A DNA stretch of 64,000 bases from Fibrobacter sp. UWH6 (GCF_900142465.1 NZ_FRAX01000009.1:62001-126000); one strand, 5' to 3'; counted from the stretch's first letter, positions 34,524 to 44,210 are shown. A program made the numbers and translations. The notes: generated by a model not told the origin, from the letters alone.

Positions 34524-37500
34524 CAGCGGATAACTCCCACACGGTACAGTTTCTGCTTAGTCTTTCCAGACTTGAAATCTACACGCAGGCGAGCGGTGTA
34601 TACGTCCGAACCTAGCTTTTTCAGGTCAAGGTTTTCAAACTGATTGCGGCCAGCCACAACATCAGACATTTTCTGCTTGAACACGCAGAGGCCCGTTATG
34701 TCATACAATTCAATCGTTGCGGAATTGGCTTCTGCACCAACTTCAAAACGGGCCTTGGCCACCCCGCCACGCACCGGATTGGGGAACATGAAGAATTCCG
34801 TAATTTCATCCTTAGACTTAGAAGCCTTCACATCCTTCAGCTTGGAGGCATCAAGATAGCCAGTACGTTCGTTACCGCCGGCAGGCAAGGTCCATGCGGC
34901 AGCATTACCCGCAGCATCTTCAGCAGCCTTCTGCAAACGGAATGCACTAACGTTACTTCTGTGGAAGGCATAAAGTTCCGGGCCAGCAGACTTGCTACTA
35001 CCAACAGCGTCCGTTACATAAATACTCATAGGCTGCAATTCACTCAGGGAGTCCACATACTCAAAACTACCTGCAGCAAGGGGGAACTGTCCAGAAACCC
35101 GCTTGGCCTTTCCCGTATAGGCATAAATCAATCCGTCATTGTTAGGAACAAGAATTTCCGGAACATCATCACCAGTCACATCAACCAGCAACGGGTCGCT
35201 AAAGAATCCATACACAGGACTACCCTTTGAAATCTTCACGGGGAATCCAGAAACGGGCAAGCCAAAACGATCGAGGGCATAAACCAGGTTATCTCCCAGG
35301 AATACGATTTCAGGATAACCATCTCCGTTTATGTCACCCAGGGCCATACCAGAAGTTTCATCAGAGAGGCCGCTGGAGCCAGCAGCACCACGCTCATAAT
35401 TCTTGGTCCAGACAACAGACTTTCCATTCCGTTTTCTAGCAGACACCGTTCCACGGCTGCCGAGGACAATAGCTTCCTCAACACCGTCGCGATCCATGTC
35501 TGTACAGGAAACGCGGTAGAATTTTTCAGTTCCGTGAACTTTTGCGGGTTCACTTTCATAGGTAGCAGAATTCACCTTGGAACCGAAGCCCACTTCACCT
35601 TCGTCCGTAACATAGGCAATCTTGGAATTGCCATCCTCATCCGTACCACAGAAAGCCATATCTGTAATATTTCCGTCGGCAGTCACCTTGACGTCAAATC
35701 CCCTAGAGAACTTTCCGTCGCCAATTTTCACATTTCGAATCTGATGTCTAGTCGCATACCACAGTTCATTTCCAACCACCATGGGGCCAGCCACCACAGA
35801 GTCCACATCCAACGCCGTTTCACTTACGTAGGATTCGCTTTCAAACTGCGTACGGACCAGATGCTTTTCGTGAAGCGAATAAACGTATTTGCCATCGCTA
35901 GCCATACCCAGCAGGGGACCATAATTGGAACCGATGCGATAAAGCGGAATTTCCTTTTCAGTCCCCTTATTCGTCAGCTGTTTTTTAACAACGACCGTAT
36001 CCGCATCAAACAAGGTATCACCCAAAGCGCTAAATGCCTGCAGGGATCCATTGTCTGCACCGAACACAACAATTTTCTCCCCGCTCTTTTCAGGATTATC
36101 CACAAAGACTGCGCCACGGACGATTCCGTTCAGGCCAACCTCTCTCGGGAACTTGCTGTCTTCAATACTTCCATCATCAATAGAAACGGTCACCGTAATA
36201 AGAGTCGAGGCAAAATTAAGGACGCTATCCCCCATCAGGCCGTTAGCCGTCTTTTCCTTTCGGAAATCTTCGGGAACGGAAACAGAAATCTTGATACCCG
36301 TATAACCGCCCTGGGTCGTCATGGTATTCGCATAACCGGTGGGATTGATGGTCTTTACCGTATCGAATTTCTGCTTTGAAGATTTGTCCGCTACGCGCAA
36401 ATGAGGCAGCAAATCCGCACCACTTCCGTAATCATAGGTATCTTCGCCCAGGGCGTTCTTAAAGGTCTTTCCGATACTCAGCACGCCATCGGCTTCAATC
36501 AGTGAAAGTCCAAACTGATGGTCACGGAATTCATCGCCGGCCCAATAGTTGGCAACACCATCTTCCAAATTTCTACGAAGGAACCATTCGTTCACCTTCC
36601 ACACGGCAATACCGCTTGCAGGGATGCCCGCATCAAAGGAGCTTACATCAAGAATGACACCACGGGCCTTCTTCTTGTTCACCTTGCATTCCCCCTTGAC
36701 ACAAGTGCTATCCTGGAACACAAGGTCAAGACTATCTACGGGAACGGTCCTGATTGTCGTATCTGAACTTTCGTCAGGTTCACCCAGCACCACGCTCACC
36801 TCGCCATCCTTGTTCCAGGAACGCTGACGATTTTCTACAAGCAGGTATTCAGATGCGCTGAGAGGCACCTTCAGGACTTCAGTACAGACATTTTTACTCT
36901 TGGATTTTGAGCAGGCCCCGGAACCGGCTGCAGCCACATCCACAGAAATTTTCTTTCCTGCAGAGGGGCGAACTTCCTGAACGGAACTCCACCCCATATA
37001 GGTTCGTTCCCAGGCCGCAGGCAGTGCAGGCAAGAATCCATTTCCTGCATTATAGCCGGCAAAGTCCATCAAGTCAAAATAACCCAGGCGAGAAATTCCC
37101 TTCACCACATCATAGGTATCGGGCATACCAAGCTGACGGCCTATCTGATTTACCAGAATCCCGTTTACACCCCAGTTCAAACCATCCTGGGAAGCGGTTT
37201 CGCTCATGACCATTATAGAGCGCAAGGTATCGATAGAGGCCCCCTTAAGAGCAAGACCGTCAACTACAGACTTCTTGCTAGAGGAATCAGCCTTTAGAGC
37301 AACATTTGCCAAGGTATCAGACAGGAACGGCCAATACTCCCCGCTAACAAAAGCGTCTATAAAATCGGCAGGGGTGTCGGCATTGTTCGAACCCATGGTA
37401 CCGCCATCCATCAACCGGCTGGCACCGGCATGGATAATCATAAAGGCACGTTTCGTATTCGGATTTTTCGAAAGGGGAATGCTAAAGGGCGAATCGCTGG

Positions 37501-37960
37501 ATTCATGAGCGGCCATTACGGCATCGTACACGAACTGCATATAATCGCAAACACGGGAAGAATCAAATTCAGCAGTCTTTTCGCCATCCCTCTTGCTGGT
37601 TCGATTATAGTCGATGATTTGCTTCTTCAGCTTGTAAGCACTGGAAGATTCCGGAAAAATTCTGGACTTGATTACAATATTTCCGCCACTGGCAGCCTTG
37701 TAATAGGCATTCGCAAAATCAAAATGCTTCTTCCAATAGGGCACACTATTGCGACGGCCCGGCGGATCCAACTTATACGAATCCTTCTTCTTTTCGTCAG
37801 AGTCGAAAGTTCCATTTCCCGTGGTCAACGAATTGTCAGTCTTTTCTTCGGCAAACTGAACTCGAATCGCAAATACCTCCAAGGTATCTGCAGCAAAACT
37901 AAAAGACGCCTGGAACAAAACCAAGGCAAACAAAAGGCTAATCTTATAAAAAAAACTCAT
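34523..37960 (-). CDS. Degenerate M6 peptidase-like secreted protein with FG-GAP repeats and sorting tail
   Basis: I start at the ATG at 37960, behind GAGG; a GTG two codons earlier is possible. The product has 1145 residues with a signal peptide (ISLLFALVLFQASFSFA). Residues about 25-330 follow the M6 (immune inhibitor A) fold, but the zinc motif is lost: VNQIGRQLGMPDTYD stands where HEFGHxLGxPDxYD is expected (H to N271, E to Q272, H to R275), while LGYFDLMDFAGYN is kept. Beyond about residue 630 come FG-GAP-type calcium loops (DMDRDGVEEAIV, GDINGDGYPEIV, DVTGDDVPEILV). The last 85 residues (FMFPNPVRGGVAKARFE, then IELYDITGLCVF) are a sorting or FlgD-like tail. It probably binds rather than cuts. 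Confidence 0.88.
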   Translation of the reverse strand: MSFFYKISLLFALVLFQASFSFAADTLEVFAIRVQFAEEKTDNSLTTGNGTFDSDEKKKDSYKLDPPGRRNSVPYWKKHFDFANAYYKAASGGNIVIKSRIFPESSSAYKLKKQIIDYNRTSKRDGEKTAEFDSSRVCDYMQFVYDAVMAAHESSDSPFSIPLSKNPNTKRAFMIIHAGASRLMDGGTMGSNNADTPADFIDAFVSGEYWPFLSDTLANVALKADSSSKKSVVDGLALKGASIDTLRSIMVMSETASQDGLNWGVNGILVNQIGRQLGMPDTYDVVKGISRLGYFDLMDFAGYNAGNGFLPALPAAWERTYMGWSSVQEVRPSAGKKISVDVAAAGSGACSKSKSKNVCTEVLKVPLSASEYLLVENRQRSWNKDGEVSVVLGEPDESSDTTIRTVPVDSLDLVFQDSTCVKGECKVNKKKARGVILDVSSFDAGIPASGIAVWKVNEWFLRRNLEDGVANYWAGDEFRDHQFGLSLIEADGVLSIGKTFKNALGEDTYDYGSGADLLPHLRVADKSSKQKFDTVKTINPTGYANTMTTQGGYTGIKISVSVPEDFRKEKTANGLMGDSVLNFASTLITVTVSIDDGSIEDSKFPREVGLNGIVRGAVFVDNPEKSGEKIVVFGADNGSLQAFSALGDTLFDADTVVVKKQLTNKGTEKEIPLYRIGSNYGPLLGMASDGKYVYSLHEKHLVRTQFESESYVSETALDVDSVVAGPMVVGNELWYATRHQIRNVKIGDGKFSRGFDVKVTADGNITDMAFCGTDEDGNSKIAYVTDEGEVGFGSKVNSATYESEPAKVHGTEKFYRVSCTDMDRDGVEEAIVLGSRGTVSARKRNGKSVVWTKNYERGAAGSSGLSDETSGMALGDINGDGYPEIVFLGDNLVYALDRFGLPVSGFPVKISKGSPVYGFFSDPLLVDVTGDDVPEILVPNNDGLIYAYTGKAKRVSGQFPLAAGSFEYVDSLSELQPMSIYVTDAVGSSKSAGPELYAFHRSNVSAFRLQKAAEDAAGNAAAWTLPAGGNERTGYLDASKLKDVKASKSKDEITEFFMFPNPVRGGVAKARFEVGAEANSATIELYDITGLCVFKQKMSDVVAGRNQFENLDLKKLGSDVYTARLRVDFKSGKTKQKLYRVGVIR

Positions 37961-38020
37961 CTTCACAACCTCAATCTACAAAAATCAAAAACAGCCGCAC
38001 CGGAATCACAACCTAAAAAA

Positions 38021-38764
38021 TTACTGTTCAACAAGCTTAAAACTCCGGGGAACATTCAATTTCCAGGTTCCACCGCTAAAAGACTTTCCGTGGGTCACCT
38101 TCTTGATTTTTATTTCCAGGAATCGCTTTTCCCCACGTTCAAAAACAATGGTCTCGGGTAACACATTTCCCTCAAATTCGCGGAACCCGGAAAACTTCAA
38201 CGTTTCAGGTTTTCCGTCACGTCCCGTATAGGTTAGCTGAACCACTCGCGAATCCTGCAATTCATAGGTAAAGTGACGTCCCGTCCCATCAACGGCTTCG
38301 TGGCCAGGCACCACATCCTCGTAATTATCCGGAAGTAACTTACCCTCAAAAAAAGCTGCAATCTGATGGATATGAACCAGGGGTAAGCTCCGGTCATTGA
38401 GCAGCCCAACCATATAGCCAACGCCCTTCACATAAAGTTTTTCTGTGGGGAAGGTCATGAGCCAACCTTCTTCCGTCCAAAGCATCGAGGCAACCCCAAT
38501 GCCCATGGGGCCCGTCAATTCCATGCGATAACGTTTTCCAGGTACAGAAAACAGGACGGCATCCAGCTCCTGATTTTCACCATTCTGGACAATGGTCAGC
38601 TTAAACTTAGCCCGCAGACTATCCTGAGGAGCAATTTCCTTTTCCGCCACAGGTGCGTCTGTGCGAACCTTGCCCCCCGTACAGCCGGCAACAACAAACA
38701 TGGCCAGTACCAAGGCACAGACAGGCAGCAAAGAGAAAAGAGAGCGAAATCTAAACAGCGGCAT
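38021..38764 (-). CDS. LolB-like outer-membrane lipoprotein
   Basis: The 247-residue lipoprotein (FVVAGC, Cys28) has a LolA/LolB-type open-barrel pattern: FKLTIVQNGENQELDAVLFS, KRYRMELTGPMGIGVASMLW, GWLMTFPTEKLYVKG, then a beta-rich C-terminus. It may help to place lipoproteins in the outer membrane, though the sequence is far from the enterobacterial protein and DUF4292-type relatives are also possible. It follows the TPR lipoprotein gene by 14 bases. Confidence 0.75.
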   Translation of the reverse strand: MPLFRFRSLFSLLPVCALVLAMFVVAGCTGGKVRTDAPVAEKEIAPQDSLRAKFKLTIVQNGENQELDAVLFSVPGKRYRMELTGPMGIGVASMLWTEEGWLMTFPTEKLYVKGVGYMVGLLNDRSLPLVHIHQIAAFFEGKLLPDNYEDVVPGHEAVDGTGRHFTYELQDSRVVQLTYTGRDGKPETLKFSGFREFEGNVLPETIVFERGEKRFLEIKIKKVTHGKSFSGGTWKLNVPRSFKLVEQ

Positions 38765-38778
38765 AAAGCAACCGCCTT

Positions 38779-40743
38779 TTACTTTTTCTTGATATTAAGG
38801 AAGCGCCTTGCTTCAGGATGCTTCGGAATAAGCTTCAGCAATTTCTTGTAGGCAGCCGTGGCTTCAGCCTTATTGCCAAGGGCTTCCTGAATGGCAGCCA
38901 TATGTTCCCAATAAACGGCATCCTCATCAAACTTCGGATCCTTGATTTCCTGCATGGTCTTCAGGGCCTCTGCATAAAAGCCCTTGCGATACTGCCCCCA
39001 TGCCTTGGAATCCAGATAAGCCTCAGTGGGAGTTTCCGACTTTTCCATGGCAAGAGCCTTCAAAACCATCTGGAAACCCTTTTCCACTTCGTCTGCGTTG
39101 CGGTTCAGGTCAATCAAGGTATAGCCATAATAATTCAGGACTTCGGGCTGATCTACACTGCGGGCGCGAACGCTATCCAACAGGAATTCAAACATCTTGA
39201 AGGATTCTTCATAGCGTCCCATGCGTTCCAGATTCATGGCCATCAGCATGCGCACATCCATGTTCAACGAATCGACGGCGGCAATTCCCTCGTAAAATTC
39301 CTGTGCCTTGGCACGCTTCGCATTTGCAAGGGCGATCTTGGCAGAATCATACTTATCGGTCTGCAAAATTTCCTGGGCTTCATTAGCCAGAATACGTCCA
39401 TAGACGCTACGGAACTGCAACTTGTTCCGTTCCACTTCCGCGTTCATCTTGCGCAAAGTTACAGAATCAGCCACTCCGGCCAGCGGGCTCCACTTATCCC
39501 AAACGGCGATGAGGGAATCCAGCATCTTGTAGGCCTTGTCATACATCTTTGCAGAGCCGTACATCATGGCCAACATGGCCTTTTCTGCACCCATCGACAC
39601 AGAGTCAGCCTTCTCGGCATAAAGCACGGCATCGTTCATGCGCTTTTCCTTGACGGCGATTCCAGCCAGGGCGTGGTAAGCATTAGCCGCATAAACCTTC
39701 TGGTCGCCCAACGATTCAGCCGCCTGCAGCAGGTGAACCTTGGCGCTATCGACGTCTCCATGAATATTCTCGTAATGGCCCAGGAAGTTTGTCAGCACAG
39801 GAGAACGGACACCATCCTCATAGTATTTCTTCTTGAGCAGGGTATATGCAACAGCACGGTCCGTTTCCGCCAAAGTCGTCATCAGGAGAACGACCATGGA
39901 TTCGTTGTCTTCGCTAGAGCCAGTCAAAGTATCTACGACAGCTCGGGCTTCCTGCAATCGGCGCTGGAACACAAGTCCCTGAACCATCTTGGTCAAATAT
40001 TCCTTGTTGCCCGTAGCATCGTGAGCCCGTCCAAAAAGATCGATTACAGAAGAATCCTTATGATGTTCCAGCAACAAGTTCAGCTGACGCTGTAACAAGG
40101 ACGGCATATAGTTCACCTGGGGCAGCAGCAAGTCATAAACACGGATCAGTTCATCCGCATCCTGAACGGCCTCCAGGAACAAGCTATAATCGTAAAGCAA
40201 GGTCATGTCCTGATACTTGCTGGAATCAAGGGCTGCCTTGAAATACTTACGACAGGAATCGGCCACACCCGCCTTCACATAAAGGTGTGCCAGCAAGGAC
40301 AACTGAGAGGCAAGAATCTTACCCTTCAACTTCTGGCCACGCATGGCCTGAATCAAAGCCAGGGAATCATTGCCCTCGGCCATGAGCATTTCGGCCAACT
40401 TGAAGGTCAAGAAGCGGTTGTAAGGGTCAGACTCCGCGGCATGCTGCCAGAACACATTGGCCAGAGTCTTTTCGCCACGCATTTCCATTTCGAGAGCGCG
40501 GATAAAAGATTCATGGGCGGCATCGATATTTTCAGGAAGGCGCGGTTCCTCGGCACTTACAGCCACACCGCCTTCAGCAATCTGTTTTGCCACAGCGGCG
40601 GCAATCGCCAGGGAATCCGCCTTGCTCAAGGTAACGGCCTCTTCCTTTTTCGCAGGAGCGGAACTGCAGGCGTTCAGCAAGAACACCGCCACCACCATCA
40701 GCGACAAAAAGAAAGACTTCACCAAAACAGACCTACTCGACAA
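38779..40743 (-). CDS. Large TPR lipoprotein
   Basis: The 654-residue product has a lipoprotein signal (LLNAC, Cys26) followed by a solenoid of about 12 TPR-like helix pairs, for example LAEMLMAEGNDSLALIQAMR, MLMAMNLERMGRYEESFKMF and EALGNKAEATAAYKKLLKLI near the end. Such proteins scaffold envelope complexes at the inner face of the outer membrane. It overlaps the PASTA gene by 11 bases and precedes the LolB-like gene, so it belongs to the run purA-crp-PASTA-TPR-LolB. Confidence 0.85.
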   Translation of the reverse strand: MSSRSVLVKSFFLSLMVVAVFLLNACSSAPAKKEEAVTLSKADSLAIAAAVAKQIAEGGVAVSAEEPRLPENIDAAHESFIRALEMEMRGEKTLANVFWQHAAESDPYNRFLTFKLAEMLMAEGNDSLALIQAMRGQKLKGKILASQLSLLAHLYVKAGVADSCRKYFKAALDSSKYQDMTLLYDYSLFLEAVQDADELIRVYDLLLPQVNYMPSLLQRQLNLLLEHHKDSSVIDLFGRAHDATGNKEYLTKMVQGLVFQRRLQEARAVVDTLTGSSEDNESMVVLLMTTLAETDRAVAYTLLKKKYYEDGVRSPVLTNFLGHYENIHGDVDSAKVHLLQAAESLGDQKVYAANAYHALAGIAVKEKRMNDAVLYAEKADSVSMGAEKAMLAMMYGSAKMYDKAYKMLDSLIAVWDKWSPLAGVADSVTLRKMNAEVERNKLQFRSVYGRILANEAQEILQTDKYDSAKIALANAKRAKAQEFYEGIAAVDSLNMDVRMLMAMNLERMGRYEESFKMFEFLLDSVRARSVDQPEVLNYYGYTLIDLNRNADEVEKGFQMVLKALAMEKSETPTEAYLDSKAWGQYRKGFYAEALKTMQEIKDPKFDEDAVYWEHMAAIQEALGNKAEATAAYKKLLKLIPKHPEARRFLNIKKK

Positions 40744-41515
40744 TTACAAAGTTAATCTTGGTATCCGGCGGCAGATAATCGCCATACTTGGGAGAAGTTT
40801 CGATCACTGCACCCGGAACAGGATTTTCCATATCTTCGGGAGCCTTGGCGCGCTTGATACGTCCAACCACAAAACCCAGCTTTTCAAGCTTCGGGTAAAC
40901 TTCGTCAATGGGAGTACCGGCAAAATTCGGCAACAAGGTCTTACCGGTAGTCACACCGGCAGAAATCACCACCTTCACGGTATCGCCAATACGGACCTTT
41001 TCACCTGCGATAGGAATCGTACGAATCACCACACCGCGAGGAATGCTCTGGTGGGCCCCCTTCACAATGGCACCCTGCACAAGACCGGCACGGGCCAGAG
41101 AAATAGAAGCCTGCTTCTGGCTCTTGCCACGAAGATCAGGAATCTCGACCTGACGGAGCCCCATGCTGCGGGTCAGCTTCACGGTACGACCAAGCTTTGC
41201 CACACGGCCTGCAGCAGGAATCTGCACAAGAACCTTGCCGGAATCAATAGTCGCACTGTAGCGCCCCTCTTCCAGCCATTCAAACTTAAAACCAGCATCT
41301 GTCAGCGCAGCCTCGGCAGCCTCCTGACTCATGCCTTCCAGATTGGGAACCTCACCCGTGCTGGCAAACTTACCGGCAAAAGCGGGCATCAATACTTTAT
41401 CTACAGCCAAGGCGAGAAACACCAAAAGGACAATCCAGATAGCGATAGCCTTAACCACGGGAGCCTTTTTCAGCCACCCGCCAACACGACCCACAAGGGA
41501 TTTTAATTTATCCAT
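40733..41515 (-). CDS. PASTA-domain membrane protein without a kinase
   Basis: The 260-residue product has a short cytoplasmic start, one membrane segment (about 21-40) and three PASTA repeats, beginning at VPNLEGMSQEAAEAALTDAG, IPDLRGKSQKQASISLARAG and LPNFAGTPIDEVYPKLEKLG. PASTA domains bind peptidoglycan fragments or beta-lactam-like groups and usually sit on Ser/Thr kinases or PBPs; here there is no catalytic domain. It lies one base after the Crp-family gene and overlaps the TPR lipoprotein gene, so a role in cell-wall-linked sensing or assembly is likely. Confidence 0.9.
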   Translation of the reverse strand: MDKLKSLVGRVGGWLKKAPVVKAIAIWIVLLVFLALAVDKVLMPAFAGKFASTGEVPNLEGMSQEAAEAALTDAGFKFEWLEEGRYSATIDSGKVLVQIPAAGRVAKLGRTVKLTRSMGLRQVEIPDLRGKSQKQASISLARAGLVQGAIVKGAHQSIPRGVVIRTIPIAGEKVRIGDTVKVVISAGVTTGKTLLPNFAGTPIDEVYPKLEKLGFVVGRIKRAKAPEDMENPVPGAVIETSPKYGDYLPPDTKINFVIVE

Positions 41516-41516
41516 A

Positions 41517-42227
41517 TTAGCCCTTGCTAGCCTTTTCCTGCAGGGCGTTTTCGTCGAAGATGACGATATCCTTGCCGGTCATAGCAATAGCATTCGCCTT
41601 CACCAACATAGAGCAAATGCGGCTAACCGTTTCACGGGTAGTACCAGACATGTCGGCCAGCTGCTGCTGGGTGGGGCGGTTGTGAATAACAGTTACCATA
41701 GTGCCGGCATCAGTATGAATGCGAACACCACGTTCTTCCATCAAGTTCAGAAGAGTTCCAGCCACGCGTCCGCTTACAGACATCGTAGACAAGGAACCGA
41801 TCTGCTTGTTTGCCTTACGCAGACGCTTACTAATTTCGCTCAGCAGCGCCATGGCAATTTCGGGAGTCTGACGAATCAGGGTCAAGAAGGATTCACGGTG
41901 AATGATCATCATCTGGGCATCCGTCACCGTACGCACAGAGGCAGACCTAGGTTCACCGTCAATCAAGCTCATTTCGCCAAAGAAGTCACCGCGTTCCAGG
42001 AACGAAAGAATCGTCTCACGACCATCAACGCCGGTCATGTACACCTGGACGGAACCGGAGGCGATCAGATACAGAGCCTGCATCGAGTCGTCGCCCTCCA
42101 GCACCACGGTTTCATCGCGGTTATAGTTCTGGACAACAACCAGATTGGCCAGCATCGAAAGCTGATCCTCGTTCAATTCAGAAAAGAGCTCCACACCCTT
42201 CAGCAAACCAACAACGTTATTGTCCAT
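41517..42227 (-). CDS. Crp/Fnr family transcription regulator
   Basis: The 236-residue product has an N-terminal cyclic-nucleotide domain with FFGEMSLIDGEPRSASVRT; the Arg-Ser pair of the phosphate-binding cassette is kept, so cAMP or a similar ligand may bind. The C-terminal helix-turn-helix is PTQQQLADMSGTTRETVSRI, with the Arg-Glu-Thr recognition pattern of Crp. No Fe-S cysteines like those of Fnr are seen. A strong site GAAGGAGAAG precedes its ATG. It sits 23 bases after purA and one base before the PASTA gene. Confidence 0.93.
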   Translation of the reverse strand: MDNNVVGLLKGVELFSELNEDQLSMLANLVVVQNYNRDETVVLEGDDSMQALYLIASGSVQVYMTGVDGRETILSFLERGDFFGEMSLIDGEPRSASVRTVTDAQMMIIHRESFLTLIRQTPEIAMALLSEISKRLRKANKQIGSLSTMSVSGRVAGTLLNLMEERGVRIHTDAGTMVTVIHNRPTQQQLADMSGTTRETVSRICSMLVKANAIAMTGKDIVIFDENALQEKASKG

Positions 42228-42250
42228 AAGAACTTCTCCTTCCGCTTCAA

Positions 42251-43534
42251 TTAGTCCATGTCAACGATAATGCTCTGATCGCGCTTAGCACCGATAGAAA
42301 TCATACCGATCTTCACGCCAACCAGTTCTGCCATACGGTTCAGGTACTTCTTAGCATTTTCCGGAAGATCTTCCATCTTGCGGCACTTGGTAGTATCGCA
42401 CTTCCAGCCCGGCATTTCTTCGTAAACCGGCACGCAACGACCGACCTTGGACAGCTGGTTCGGGAACACTTCGATCTTTTCGCCATCGCATTCGTAGTGA
42501 GTGCAGATCTTGATGGTGTCGAAAGTATCCAGGACGTCAAGCTTGGTGATAGCCAGGTGAGTCAGGCCGTTAACGATAGCAGCCTTGCGGACAACCGGAG
42601 CGTCGAACCAACCGCAGCGACGGTTACGACCGGTGGTTGCACCATATTCGTTACCGATCTTACGGAGGGTGTCACCCATTTCGTCCAGAAGTTCGGTGGG
42701 GAACGGACCGTTACCAACGCGAGTGGTATAAGCCTTGACAACACCAACGACCTGGTCGATAGCGGTGGGGCCGATACCTGCGCCGCAGCTTGCATAACCA
42801 GCGACAGTGTTGCTGGAGGTCACGTACGGGTAAGTACCCTGGTCCACGTCCAGGATGGTGCCCTGAGCGCCTTCGAACACCAGCTTCTTGCCTTCCTTCA
42901 CAGCCTTGAACAGGAGGGCGCTAGTATCGCAGACGAACGGCTTGATCTTCTGACCCAGTTCCAGGTAATCCTTGATCACCACTTCCGGATCAATTTCGGG
43001 AACATCGTACATCACCTTGAATTCTTCGTTATGAACCTTGGCCATAGCTTCGACGCGGGGGCGCAGTTCACGTTCGTCCATCAAGTCACCGACGCGAACA
43101 CCGATACGGTTCACCTTGTCGCTGTAGCAGGGGCCAATGCCGCGGCCGGTAGTACCGATAGCAGCCTTGCCAGCCTTCTTTTCCTTGGCCTTGTCCAGAG
43201 CAGAGTGGTACGGCAGCACGACCTGAGCATTGTCAGCAATGAATAGGTGGCCTTCCGGGTTGATGCCCTTAGTATGGAGGTCGGCAATTTCTGCAAGAGT
43301 CTGGATCGGATCCAGCACAACGCCGTTACCAATAACGCAAAGCTTGTCGTCATGCATAATGCCAGACGGAATCAGATGGAACACAAACTTCTTGTCACCC
43401 ACTTCAACAGTGTGACCAGCGTTTGCACCGCCCTGGAAACGCACCACGATATTTGCGTCCAGAGTCAAGAAATCCACAACCTTGGCCTTACCTTCGTCAC
43501 CCCACTGGGAGCCGATTACAACACGATTTGCCAT
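42251..43534 (-). CDS. purA: Adenylosuccinate synthetase
   Basis: The ATG at 43534 (MANRVVIGSQWGDEGKAKVV) is chosen over an upstream in-frame start because it gives the canonical N-terminus. GDEGKAK replaces the more usual GDEGKGK; I recall the same variant in spirochaete enzymes. GGANAGHTV, IGTTGRGIGPCYSDK and FEGAQGTILDVDQGTYPYVT are intact. The enzyme joins IMP and aspartate with GTP, the first committed step to AMP, in the cytoplasm. It is the first gene of a run with crp, PASTA, TPR and LolB-like genes and stands after a long repeat-rich gap. Confidence 0.97.
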   Translation of the reverse strand: MANRVVIGSQWGDEGKAKVVDFLTLDANIVVRFQGGANAGHTVEVGDKKFVFHLIPSGIMHDDKLCVIGNGVVLDPIQTLAEIADLHTKGINPEGHLFIADNAQVVLPYHSALDKAKEKKAGKAAIGTTGRGIGPCYSDKVNRIGVRVGDLMDERELRPRVEAMAKVHNEEFKVMYDVPEIDPEVVIKDYLELGQKIKPFVCDTSALLFKAVKEGKKLVFEGAQGTILDVDQGTYPYVTSSNTVAGYASCGAGIGPTAIDQVVGVVKAYTTRVGNGPFPTELLDEMGDTLRKIGNEYGATTGRNRRCGWFDAPVVRKAAIVNGLTHLAITKLDVLDTFDTIKICTHYECDGEKIEVFPNQLSKVGRCVPVYEEMPGWKCDTTKCRKMEDLPENAKKYLNRMAELVGVKIGMISIGAKRDQSIIVDMD

Positions 43535-43719
43535 ATATCCTTCGTTTTGTTTATGACCCATTCGGGTCGATTAGTTAAACAGGAAATTAGCTACCCAGAG
43601 CGTTTCTCCGGGACCTTTTTCGCCTACAAGATAGTAAAGAGCGTAAAGCGGAAAGGATAAAGGCTAAAGAAATGACGCATAAAAACCTGCTTTACACTTT
43701 AAACTTTAACCTTTAAGCT

Positions 43720-43741
43720 AAAAAGGGCGGAGCCCCGCCCC
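43720..43741 (-). terminator. Terminator-like hairpin GGGCGG/CCGCCC
   Basis: On the minus strand the stem GGGCGG-GGCT-CCGCCC is followed by TTTTT. It would stop read-through from the repeat region toward purA. Confidence 0.5.
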
Positions 43742-43838
43742 TCGCTCCAACCGGCAAAGCCGTTTTCCGCTACCCCACCCAGCGGGGACACCCCGCAACA
43801 CCCCACAGCAGAAAGTACAGACAAGGTAACAGGTGCAA

Positions 43839-43938
43839 GGTATGAGGTTTGAGGTATGAGGTTTGAGGTATGAGGTTTGAGGTATGAGGTTTGAGGTATG
43901 AGGTTTGAGGTATGAGGTTTGAGGTATGAGGTATGAGG
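43839..43938. repeat. 14-base tandem repeat array
   Basis: The unit TATGAGGTTTGAGG starts at 43841, 43855, 43869, 43883, 43897 and 43911, six exact copies, followed by a diverged seventh and then shorter GAGGTAGT units. There are no spacers, so it is not a CRISPR array. It is a simple-sequence tandem repeat prone to copy-number change. Confidence 0.9.
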
Positions 43939-44210
43939 TAGTGAGGTAGTGAGGTAGTGAGCGACGAGCCGCATGCCTTTGCGCGGTCATCCTGAGCGGA
44001 ACGAAGTGGAGTCGAAGGATCCAGTGAGAGGACGAGGCGTAAGGTCACAGGTATCAGGCGCGAGGTAGTGAGCGACGGAGGCGCCTAATGTCACCCTGAA
44101 GGCGCTCAGGGTCTCGTGCGTTCATGGGATTCTGAAACAAGTTCAGAATCCCAGTCCACACAGTTCACTTCTTTCGTATCTCATAATTCATATCTAAATT
44201 CCTCCTCCGC

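Larger units (their letters stand above)
43535..44210. repeat. Repeat-rich intergenic region upstream of purA
   Basis: No gene is seen in this stretch. It holds a minus-strand terminator (43720-43741), GC-rich sequence, a 14-base tandem array (43839-43938), three TAGTGAGG-type units (43936-43960), a REP-like element with CCTGAGCGGAACGAAGTGGA (about 43987-44025), and an 11-bp inverted repeat GGGATTCTGAA/TTCAGAATCCC (44126-44152). Short frames here merely translate the repeats. Confidence 0.7.

Noticed and set aside
43839-43960. CRISPR array
   Set aside because: The 14-base units are directly adjacent with no spacers, and no cas gene is present.
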